Source of the DNA: Desulfurococcales archaeon
Lineage (GTDB): Archaea; Thermoproteota; Thermoprotei_A; Sulfolobales; NBVN01
Direction of reading: 5' to 3'
Assembly: GCA_023255965.1 (NCBI GenBank)
Contig: JAGDWE010000045.1
Location: 1-11,319 of the forward strand
Length of the DNA stretch: 11,319 nt
Below are positions 1 through 6,141 of the stretch, piece by piece. How positions within the stretch are numbered: the stretch's first letter is position 1; every line of letters begins with the position of its first letter. The notes under the pieces were generated by a model. The model was not told where the DNA came from. It searched no databases and saw only the letters and a list, made by a program, of their open reading frames with translations. Position numbers and translations under genes: made by a program.

Positions 1-345
1 CTTCATTGCTGGCGGGGATTACCCACCCTGCTCCGTTCGTCCAGCGGTAGACCGCGGGCTGGGTCTTCGGCCCATCACCCCTATCCCTCACCGCGGGGAG
101 CCCTCTACCCACGGTTCTTAGGGACTCAGGGATATGTGGGATATTTATCGCCCCATTCAGATCCGCGTTTATAACTTTCCCTGTGCAGGGACACTTAAGC
201 AATCCACGGCGAATGTGCTCACCTTCATGGGCTTCCCCGCACAGGGAACAGATTTTTCGAGGTATTTGCCTCGTCGACTTCGATGGCCCTGATCCCGAGC
301 TCCTCGCGGCCTCCCCAGCCCCTCACCGCCCTCCTAGAGCGGCTC
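1..345 (-). pseudogene. tnpB: TnpB (IS200/IS605 / IS1341-type) C-terminal remnant, frameshifted and cut by the window edge
   Basis: Read on the minus strand this is the C-terminal part of a TnpB RNA-guided nuclease. One frame gives EELGIRAIEVDEANTSK, then a shift at the five-T run at 253-257 (A5 on the coding strand) leads into CSLCGE, the first half of the zinc finger. Next come KCPC and NADLNGAINI, which carries the last RuvC catalytic Asp, and the archaeal tail SLRTVGRGLPAVRDRG and AVYRWTNGAGWV. Removing one A restores SKICSLCGE, the usual family reading, so this is a one-base insertion. Most of the nuclease is missing: an in-frame stop lies just upstream (about 370), and no homology is visible beyond about 345. 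The tail runs off the left edge with an estimated 20-30 codons missing. Local GC is clearly higher than in the following genes, which fits transfer. It cannot encode an active protein as read. Confidence 0.85.
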
Positions 346-575
346 CCGGAAGCCCGGGGTCGCCGGCGAGTTTATAAGCATATTTGGGGTCGCCAAGCAA
401 GAGAAGCAAGCCCAGTAATCATGAACATTGTTGCAGCCCAATACATGTAGTTAGGTTGTTATAAACATGCCTGAAGCGATGAGTATATATCCTAAAGCGT
501 AATCACTTTAACATAATTAGGAGGATAATCAAATTATAAATTTTGCTATTAAAAATACATCGTAGCCAAACTTAA
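346..575. other. Non-coding gap between the TnpB remnant and ilvE, with a possible decayed membrane-protein scrap
   Basis: No intact gene is visible. On the minus strand two hydrophobic runs appear in different frames: YALGYILIASGMFI (about 460-500) and YMYWAATMFMITGLASLAW (about 390-450). They would join if a frameshift near 450-460 were repaired, as if the end of a small membrane protein had been left behind. This is weak, because short hydrophobic runs arise by chance. The only candidate ilvE stop signal is a short T run read on the minus strand at 551-555 (T5), about 20 bases past the ilvE stop codon. An SD-like GGAGG at about 521-525 on the plus strand has no start codon at a usable distance. 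Confidence 0.3.
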
Positions 576-1520
576 TTATGCTTCGACTTCGACTTCCCTT
601 ACCCAGTGCCTATATTTCGCTATCCTACCTAGCGTTGCATCCCTGTACGTATTCATGATGCTCTTAGTCACTTCCCCAACACTTCCGCTACCTACAGTCC
701 TACCATCTATCTCAACTATTGGTGTAACCTCCGCAGCAGTACCAGTAAAGAATGCTTCATCACATGTGTATAGCTCCTCCCTCCTGATCCTACGTTCGAT
801 AACCTTTAACCCTAGGACCTCCCTAGCTAAAGTTATTACCGTATCCCTCGTTATCCCTTCAAGAATCCCATCATATACTGGAGGCGTTATTAGCTCACTA
901 TTCTTAACTATGAATATGTTCTCTCCAGCCCCCTCAGCAACGTAGCCCTCGCTATCAAGTAGTATTGCCTCATCATATCCATTTAAATGCGCCTCGATGG
1001 CTGCTAGGTGACTAAGTAAGTATATTCCAGTGGTCTTGGCGTAAACAGGTATTGAATCAGGGGATGGCTTCCTCCATGAGGATATGCCGCACTTAACGCC
1101 AGTAGGCTTAAGGTACTTACCAAACTCAATAATCACCACAGCTACTTCAACAGGGTTCATCGCCCTTAAGCCGAAGCCTCCTAAACCCCTAAATGCTATT
1201 GGCCTTATATATACGTCTGTATTGAATTTGTTGGCCTTAATGAGTTCCACCGTAGCCTCTATTAACTTCTCCATGGGGTAGGGTATATCCATATATATGA
1301 TCTTCGCTGACCTATACATCCTCCTCATGTGGTCCTCAAGCCTGAATACCTTAATATACTCATCATCGTAGTAGCCTCTTATGCCTTCGAAGACCCCCGT
1401 ACCGTAGTGGAGTCCGTGAACAAATACGTGAACCTTAGCATCCTCCCACCTAACTATAGATCCATTAAGCCATACATACTTAGGCCATTGAGTAGGTGTG
1501 CCCGTGCCTGACTTAGACAT
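576..1520 (-). CDS. ilvE: Branched-chain amino acid aminotransferase (class IV, PLP-dependent)
   Basis: This enzyme moves the amino group between glutamate and the branched-chain 2-oxo acids, the last step of valine, leucine and isoleucine synthesis; it is cytosolic. The 314-residue product matches the usual 290-310 and is complete. Fold-type IV marks are clear: the N-terminal VHGLHYGTGVFEGIRGY block (about 34-50), the PLP lysine in YAKTTG (K162), the class IV signature EGAGENIF (196-203) and the phosphate-binding TGTAAEVTPI (259-268). Class IV also holds D-amino-acid aminotransferase and ADC lyase; the N-terminal block and overall match favour BCAT, but substrate range cannot be read off with certainty. 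The ATG at 1520 is followed by a short tail and then YVWLNG, the normal family beginning. It is divergent from padR, with an AT-rich promoter between them. Confidence 0.93.
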   Translation of the reverse strand: MSKSGTGTPTQWPKYVWLNGSIVRWEDAKVHVFVHGLHYGTGVFEGIRGYYDDEYIKVFRLEDHMRRMYRSAKIIYMDIPYPMEKLIEATVELIKANKFNTDVYIRPIAFRGLGGFGLRAMNPVEVAVVIIEFGKYLKPTGVKCGISSWRKPSPDSIPVYAKTTGIYLLSHLAAIEAHLNGYDEAILLDSEGYVAEGAGENIFIVKNSELITPPVYDGILEGITRDTVITLAREVLGLKVIERRIRREELYTCDEAFFTGTAAEVTPIVEIDGRTVGSGSVGEVTKSIMNTYRDATLGRIAKYRHWVREVEVEA

Positions 1521-1567
1521 ATTCCCACGCAGTTAATGCGTTTTAGGATCCTCTAAAGTACTTATAG

Positions 1568-1575
1568 TTATATAA
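1568..1575 (-). promoter_or_regulatory. Candidate TATA box of ilvE
   Basis: TTATATAA lies 48-55 bases ahead of the ilvE ATG on the minus strand. With an archaeal TATA-to-start spacing of about 25 bases, transcription would begin near 1545 and leave a short leader. The motif is a perfect palindrome, so strand is assigned by context only. There is no strong Shine-Dalgarno match ahead of the ATG. Confidence 0.4.
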
Positions 1576-1642
1576 TAAGCATTTCGCTTTTCAGAGATCC
1601 CTCAAATTTAGCGTTAAGTAGTTAAACTTATTATTAATCCAA

Positions 1643-1670
1643 TATATCTCCAGTTATATCTGGCGATATA
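1643..1670. promoter_or_regulatory. 28-bp inverted repeat, probable PadR operator overlapping the padR promoter
   Basis: The arms are TATATC-n-CCAG and CTGG-n-GATATA around the centre TTATAT. Ten of eleven arm positions pair, and the four inner bases of the centre add two more pairs. The right arm contains GATATAAT (1665-1672), about 28 bases ahead of ATG 1697, which is where a TATA box for a leaderless or near-leaderless padR transcript should lie. PadR proteins are winged-helix dimers that bind such palindromes and commonly repress their own promoters, so the site is read as an autoregulatory operator that would block TBP binding. The palindrome is seen in the sequence; PadR binding to it is inferred. 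Confidence 0.65.
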
Positions 1671-1696
1671 ATTTGAGACCTATTAATAGAGGTATC

Positions 1697-2122
1697 ATGA
1701 GAGCTTTCGTCTTGAGGATACTCACAGAAGGGCCTATGCATGGCTACGGGATAATGAGGAAGCTTAAGGAAATTACAGGATTTACGCCTAGCCCAGGTCA
1801 TATGTACTTACTTCTTAGAAGATTAGAGAGGGAGGGGCTTATAGAGGTTGAAGCGGTTTCCTCGAGTGGTAGGAGAATGAAGATCTATAGGATCTCAGAT
1901 AAGGGCAGGGAGTTCCTTAAAAGTAGGGGCGATCTCCTAGAGCTTACTGAAGCATGTGTTAGGAGGTTTAAGAGAGCTAAGGAGGTAGGACTCCATAAGC
2001 TCTACATGGTTCTACAGGACGTCTTCGCATCCCTAGATAGCCTATCTGATGAGGATCTCCATTACCTTAAGGAGGCCGTTAAGGACTTCGCGAGAAGGGT
2101 TAAAGATATTGTAGGTGGGTGA
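1697..2122 (+). CDS. PadR-family transcriptional regulator
   Basis: This is a dimeric winged-helix repressor of the PadR family, whose members often sense a drug or phenolic compound and control a neighbouring efflux pump. The core reads LRILTEGPMHGYGIMRKLKE (helices 1-2), then SPGHMYLLLRRLEREGLIEVE (recognition helix and start of the wing) and IYRISDKGREFL (wing end), followed by a C-terminal helical dimerisation part. ATG 1697 gives 141 residues. It is preferred because the operator/TATA box lies about 28 bases upstream and GAGGT (1689-1693) sits just before it. TTG 1673 in the same frame would add eight residues (RPINRGI...), including an Arg-Gly often seen at this place in the family, so it remains possible. 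The gene is intact and is followed 17 bases later by the broken ATPase gene of the same likely operon. Confidence 0.9.
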   Translation: MRAFVLRILTEGPMHGYGIMRKLKEITGFTPSPGHMYLLLRRLEREGLIEVEAVSSSGRRMKIYRISDKGREFLKSRGDLLELTEACVRRFKRAKEVGLHKLYMVLQDVFASLDSLSDEDLHYLKEAVKDFARRVKDIVGG

Positions 2123-2139
2123 GGGATACGAATTCAGAT

Positions 2140-3108
2140 ATGGTCATCGTCGAAGACTTGGTTAAGAGGTTTAAGGATGTCGTAGCCGTAAATGGCATTA
2201 ACTTTAAAATCAAGCGATAGGATATCTATGCGCTCCTAGGTCCTAATGGTGCTGGCAAAACAGCTACGATCCACATAATAGCTACGATTCTTAGACCCAC
2301 GAGTGGTAATGTCTTCGTTGCAGGCCATGATGTAATTAAGGAAGCTAGTAAAGTTAGAAAGCATATAGGGATAGTATTCCGGGATCATAGCCTTGACCTA
2401 GACTTAACAGCATACGACAATATGTGCGTGCATGGGAGGCTCTACGGGTTGGGTGGACGGAGCCTTAGGGAGAAGATAATGGATCTCCTCGAATTCGTAG
2501 ACCTAAAGGAATTCACATTTAAGCGCGTAAGGTATTTTAGCGACGGCATGAGGAGGAGGCTTGAGATAGCTAGAAGTCCTCTGCATGAACCCTAATCGCT
2601 CATATTAGATGAACCTACCATTGGATTAGATCCTCAGTCAAGAGCTAGGGTTTGGAATTACATTAGGGCTTTAAAGAAGGAGAAGGACATGACGATGCTA
2701 ATGACCACCCACTATATGGATGAGGCTGAGGAATTAGCACATAGGATAGCTATAATGGATCGCGGCAAGATGATAGCTGAGGGCGCTGCCGATGAACTTA
2801 AATCCATGCTAGGGATGGATGTGGTTTACATACCGCTAGATAACTCAAATAACGCAGACATATGTGAGGCGCTGGACTTTGTTAAGGGATGTAAGCATGT
2901 GACCCACTATGAGGTGGAGTTGGTAGTTGATAAAGCATCAAAAGCCCTCCCAGAGATATTCTCAGCAGTTGATAGATTAGGTATTAGGGTTAGGGAAGTC
3001 AGCTACCGTAGGCCGACGTTAAATAAGGTATTCTTACATCTAACTGGTAGGGAGTTACGAGACGCCCTAGAGTCAAATCCCATCCTACATAGGATTAGGA
3101 GATGGTGA
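2140..3108 (+). pseudogene. DrrA-type ABC transporter ATPase, inactivated by two in-frame stop codons
   Basis: In one frame from ATG 2140 the sequence encodes a full-length (about 322-codon) DrrA/daunorubicin-resistance-type ATPase, with two stops: TAG at 2218-2220 (codon 27, where family members have Gly or Glu before DIYALLG) and TAA at 2593-2595 (codon 152, in HEP-stop-SLILDEP where a Lys is usual). Both are one substitution from a sense codon. Walker A (GPNGAGKTAT), Walker B with D-loop (LILDEPTIGLD), the H-loop (TTHYMDEAEEL) and the DrrA-like C-terminal domain remain visible. Decay also shows in missense changes at normally fixed sites: Q-loop VFQD to VFRD, signature SGGM to SDGM, and GKTT to GKTA. 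The piece from about 2689 is open but has no nucleotide-binding site of its own. The gene would have partnered the permease that overlaps its end and been controlled by padR. Confidence 0.88.
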
Positions 3109-3988
3109 ACGCGATGTCATTAAATTTATCTTCACTAACTGCAATGATCTACAGGCAGATTAAGAGGTGGTGGGACGCTAAATCCAGGGTAGTATCGGCA
3201 TTCCTAAACCCACTACTGTGGATGGTGTTCATGGGTTTAGGGATGAGCACGGTATTTATGTTCACGCCCAGCGACCTAAGCATACCTAATTCAGGCTCGA
3301 TATCAAACATGGATAAAGCCGTAGATGCCATGGCTAGATATGTCCAGCAACTAATTAACAGTAGGTTCGGCGGGTTGGACTACGCAACATTCATGGTTAG
3401 TGATATGGCCGTAATGTCGGTATTCATGGGTAGTTTCATAGCCGGGATAAGCGTTATATGGGATAAGCAATTCGGCTTCCTTAAGGAGTCCCTTGTAGCT
3501 CCAGCACATAGGGGCGTAATTAATTTTAGGGGAATATAGGTGACTCAATTATAAATACGTTCAACGGCCTAGCGGTGGCTTGCATGGGATTCCTGATCTC
3601 ATGCTCGCTAAACCTCATCGGCTTAATCACAATTACCCCATATCTATTCATAACTTCAATCGCATTCACATCACTAGGCATATTAATAGCTCTTAAGTTA
3701 GCAAGCATTGAGGGCTTTCAGGCAATAGTTAACATGATTAACATGCCGTTAATGTTCTTAAGCGGCATATTCTTCCCAGTAACCACTATGCCTGACTGGA
3801 TGAAGGATATAACGTTGATTAACCCTCTAAGCTATGCTGTGCACTCAGTTAGGTACTGGTTAACTAACGCTGATATAGGACCGCTGCCTATGAACCCGAT
3901 GGCCGACCTAGTAATACTTGCATCAATGGCAGTAGCTCTTACATATTGTGTATTAATGACCTTTGAGAAAACAACCATAGAGAGCTAA
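3102..3988 (+). pseudogene. DrrB-type ABC-2 permease, broken by a one-base frameshift
   Basis: This is the membrane partner of the preceding ATPase; its ATG at 3102 overlaps that gene's stop (ATGGTGA). The first frame gives TM helices at about residues 32-52 and 100-120 and the loop GFLKESLVAPAHRGVI, then ends at TAG 3537-3539. The rest continues in another frame from GGT 3539: GDSIINTFNGLAVACMGF, several hydrophobic helices, and the DrrB hallmark LSGIFFPVTTMPDWM followed by INPLSYAVHSVRYW, ending at 3988. Adding one G in the GGGG run at 3529-3532 fuses the halves into a normal permease of about 295 residues with six TM segments. A one-base deletion in that run is the simplest lesion. Programmed frameshifting is possible but unlikely beside a partner gene with two nonsense codons. 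Confidence 0.87.
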
Positions 3989-4013
3989 GTTACAGAGATC
4001 GCGTCATGATCTA

Positions 4014-4042
4014 ACCTCCTCCCAGCCCTGAAAGGCAAGGCC
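4014..4042 (+). repeat. Dispersed hairpin element, copy A
   Basis: ACCTCCTCCCA followed by GCCCTGAAAGGCAAGGCC lies 25 bases after the end of the broken permease. From GCCCTGAA onward, 15 of 18 bases match the reverse complement of copy C (8109-8136), and the CT-rich lead also matches. The core GCC...GGC can form a small imperfect hairpin. The sequence resembles the terminal hairpin and guide-scaffold end of IS200/IS605/TnpB elements in archaea (from memory of such ends, not a search). The rest of the 130-base gap before the next gene holds TTTATTAG (about 4079-4086, a possible TATA box) and GGTGG (4110-4114), a ribosome binding site four bases from ATG 4119. Confidence 0.6.
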
Positions 4043-4118
4043 ATCTGTCATAAAGGTCGTTCCACCCGGGATTTGCTGTTTATTAGCTTAACCCAACATA
4101 CTACTTAATGGTGGTTTA

Positions 4119-5312
4119 ATGGGTAAGATAGCTTATGTAAGAGCTTACCCATTAGCTGCTGAGAGGGCTGGAGTCTCCCTCGATAGGCCGGATCACTACC
4201 TCCCGTATTGGAGGGAGCTAGCCTTAGCCGGCGTTAGGGGCAAGTACTATATGTTATTAGTTGAGGTTGGGAGTGATGATGGTTATGTTGGTTGGGGCGA
4301 GGGACTAGTTAGGGAGGCCCCTACAGCTCATGTAGAGATAGTTGAGAGGTTGCTGGCCCCTATAATATTAGGCCAGGATCCGCTTGCAATCGAGGAATTA
4401 TGGCAGAGGATGTTCGCTGCTTTGAAGACTAGGGGGCATTTCGGCGGGTACTTCATTGAAGCGCTGTCAGGTGTTGATATAGCTCTATGGGATCTGGCCG
4501 GCAAGATATTAGGGATTCCAGTACATAGGATGCTGAGGGGACCTACATTTGATAGAATTAAAGCGTATGCCTCATCGATTTACTGGCATTATATGGATAA
4601 ATTGTCTCCTGACTCAGTAGCTAAGGAAGTACTTAGGCTGTCTGAGCAGGGCTTCGATCAAGTTAAGATCAAGATAGGTATGGAGAAGATGGGCGTAGGC
4701 GGCCCTAGCGTTCAAGATGTATTGAAGGCCGTTAGGGATCTAGTAGGCTACGGCGTTACTATAATGGTTGACGCTAATTCAGCGTATAGCGTAAACGAGG
4801 CTATTAGGGTTGGGAGGGTCTTAGAAAGATATGAAGTGCTGTGGTTTGAGGAGCCACTGCCGCCGAATAATATAGAGGGCTATGCTGAATTGAGGAGGAA
4901 GTTGGATGTCATGATAGCAGGTGGTGAATCACTATTCACTAAGTATCAGTTTATGGAGTACGTGAGGAAGAGGGCATTAGACGTGCTTCAACCGGATATA
5001 GCTAGAGTTGGTGGTATAACCGAGTTCATGAAGGTTGCAGCCATCGCTGAGGCTGAGGGATTGTTAATTGCCCCGCACGTGGGCCTCTCAGGCCCAGGAT
5101 GTAGGGCAGCCTCACTTCAAGCATCGGCAGCACTACCTAGAGAGGTATTCTTAACCTATGAATATATGTATAAGGGCGATAATGCGTTAGCTAGGGAGCT
5201 GCCAAGGAAACCGATTGAGGTGTTTAATAGAGGGTACCTTGAAATATGTAAGGAGCCGGGAACATGCTTTGAACCAAATAGAGATGCCATCAAGAAATTC
5301 ATTGTTAACTGA
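4119..5312 (+). CDS. Mandelate racemase/muconate lactonizing enzyme family protein (enolase superfamily), probably a sugar-acid dehydratase
   Basis: Enolase-superfamily enzymes take a proton from the carbon next to a carboxylate held on Mg2+. The 397-residue product has the capping domain (to about 125) and the beta-barrel with all mandelate-racemase-subgroup residues: KIK (K183, K185), VDAN (D218), WFEEP (E244/E245), GGES (E270), the Asp of the Asp-His dyad in LQPDIARVGG (D293) and APHV (H320), plus a late acidic residue near E348. This identifies the subgroup (mandelate racemase; gluconate, galactonate and related dehydratases) but not the substrate. Sugar-acid dehydration feeding an Entner-Doudoroff-like route is plausible in this group, yet no sugar kinase, aldolase or transporter lies alongside. 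ATG 4119 is preceded by GGTGG at a four-base gap. The gene looks intact and its neighbours give no pathway clue. Confidence 0.88.
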   Translation: MGKIAYVRAYPLAAERAGVSLDRPDHYLPYWRELALAGVRGKYYMLLVEVGSDDGYVGWGEGLVREAPTAHVEIVERLLAPIILGQDPLAIEELWQRMFAALKTRGHFGGYFIEALSGVDIALWDLAGKILGIPVHRMLRGPTFDRIKAYASSIYWHYMDKLSPDSVAKEVLRLSEQGFDQVKIKIGMEKMGVGGPSVQDVLKAVRDLVGYGVTIMVDANSAYSVNEAIRVGRVLERYEVLWFEEPLPPNNIEGYAELRRKLDVMIAGGESLFTKYQFMEYVRKRALDVLQPDIARVGGITEFMKVAAIAEAEGLLIAPHVGLSGPGCRAASLQASAALPREVFLTYEYMYKGDNALARELPRKPIEVFNRGYLEICKEPGTCFEPNRDAIKKFIVN

Positions 5313-5363
5313 CCTCCTTCCTGCCTTGGGGAACCCCCTGCCCTTTAGGATGGGAAGGAGGTC
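5311..5363 (-). repeat. Dispersed hairpin element, copy B, inside a perfect 11-bp inverted repeat
   Basis: GACCTCCTTCC (5311-5321) and GGAAGGAGGTC (5353-5363) form a perfect 11-bp stem around 31 bases that include GGGGAACCCC and GCCCTTTAGG. The left arm starts inside the stop codon of the upstream enolase-superfamily gene. Read on the minus strand from 5363, the sequence is another diverged copy of the element at 4014 and 8109 (ACCTCCTTCCCA, then CCTAAAGGGCAGGGG). It could fold at the 3' end of the upstream transcript. Archaeal termination usually relies on T runs rather than stems, and no T run follows, so a role as terminator is uncertain. A mobile-element end is the alternative. Confidence 0.65.
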
Positions 5364-5365
5364 GA

Positions 5366-5390
5366 ATATTTAAAATTCAGGAAATTTAAT
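5366..5390 (+). promoter_or_regulatory. Candidate promoter of the second ABC exporter operon
   Basis: Two TATA-like boxes follow the hairpin: ATATTTAAAA (5366-5375) and ATTTAAT (5384-5390). The first would start transcription near 5397 and leave a leader of about 14 bases. The second would give an almost leaderless transcript at ATG 5411. The pair suggests that the exporter has its own promoter, separate from the upstream enolase-superfamily gene. Confidence 0.45.
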
Positions 5391-5410
5391 TACATAGTGG
5401 TTATGATTTG

Positions 5411-6136
5411 ATGCAGGCGTCTGTTGAAGTTAAGGACTTAGTTAAGTCCTATGGCAGCTTTCTAGCTGTGAAAGGGATCTCATTTAATGTATTTGATGGT
5501 GAGATCTACGGCTTAGTCGGGCCTAATGGCGCAGGCAAGACAACCACGTTTAGGGTGATTGCTACTTTACTAATGCCCACATCTGGCTCGGTGAAGGTAT
5601 GTGGCTACGATGTTGTTAGGGAGGCTAATAAGGTTAGGAAGTGTATTTCATATCTACCTGAGGAGGCAGGGGTCTACAGAAATATCACCGGATATGAATT
5701 CCTCAAGTTGATAGCTAAAACCTACTTTAAGTCCAGCAAAGATGCAGAGGAAGCGCTTGAGCTAGGTATTAAGCTCTCAGGTCTTAATGAAAGGCTGTAT
5801 GATAAGATGAAGTCGTATAGTAGGGGTATGAAGAGGAGGATTCAAGTTGCTAGAACATTAATGGTTAGGCCTAGAGTAGCCATACTTGATGAGCCCACGG
5901 CAGGCCTCGACGTCAGCTACTCATACAGCATTAGGGAGTTAATTAAAGACTTCGTAAAGCAGTACGGGATAACTGTATTGCTATCAAGCCATAATATGCA
6001 TGAAGTAGAGGGCCTTTGCAATAGGGTTGCACTAATATCATCAGGTCAGATACTGGTCGAGGGCTATGTCAGTGAGTTAATTAAGGAACATGGCGTCAGG
6101 AATCTTGAGGAACTATTCATAAAGTTGGTTAGGTGA
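5411..6136 (+). CDS. ABC-2 type exporter, ATP-binding protein (NatA-like)
   Basis: This cytosolic ATPase subunit energises the membrane partner encoded five bases downstream. Its 241 residues make a standard short exporter ATPase: Walker A GPNGAGKTT (37-45), Q-loop region YLPEEAG with Glu in place of the usual Gln (E84, a form common in NatA-like archaeal proteins), signature YSRGMKRR (136-143; SRGM for SGGM), Walker B AILDEP (157-162), D-loop AGLD, and the switch His in LSSHNMHEVE (H194). ATG 5411 is preferred over TTG 5408, one codon upstream in frame. The transported compound cannot be told; relatives export sodium, drugs, peptides or lipids. All catalytic motifs are intact, unlike those of the ATPase at 2140-3108, which belongs to a different (DrrA) branch. 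Confidence 0.92.
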   Translation: MQASVEVKDLVKSYGSFLAVKGISFNVFDGEIYGLVGPNGAGKTTTFRVIATLLMPTSGSVKVCGYDVVREANKVRKCISYLPEEAGVYRNITGYEFLKLIAKTYFKSSKDAEEALELGIKLSGLNERLYDKMKSYSRGMKRRIQVARTLMVRPRVAILDEPTAGLDVSYSYSIRELIKDFVKQYGITVLLSSHNMHEVEGLCNRVALISSGQILVEGYVSELIKEHGVRNLEELFIKLVR

Positions 6137-6141
6137 CTTAA

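Noticed and set aside
183..377. Plus-strand open frame opposite the TnpB remnant
   Set aside because: Its Pro/Ser/Ala-rich product has no domain features, and it lies antisense to recognisable TnpB coding sequence.
421..504. C/D box guide RNA suggested by CCTGA followed by GCGATGAG near 470-482
   Set aside because: The C box is imperfect, and no matching partner boxes lie at the usual 10-12-base guide spacings.
655..1511. Several plus-strand open frames inside ilvE
   Set aside because: They are antisense shadows of a well-conserved gene and lack ribosome sites or recognisable motifs.
2218..2220. TAG in the ATPase gene read as pyrrolysine or another recoded codon
   Set aside because: A second stop of a different type (TAA at 2593), a frameshift in the partner gene and motif-level missense changes make decay the simpler reading. 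No pyl genes are visible.
3529..3541. Programmed frameshift in the permease gene
   Set aside because: GGGGAATATAGG is not a convincing slippery site, no downstream structure is evident, and the partner ATPase is already inactive.
3995..4012. AGATC...GATCT inverted repeat after the permease as an operator
   Set aside because: The arms are only five bases, it is not at a promoter, and such matches are expected by chance.
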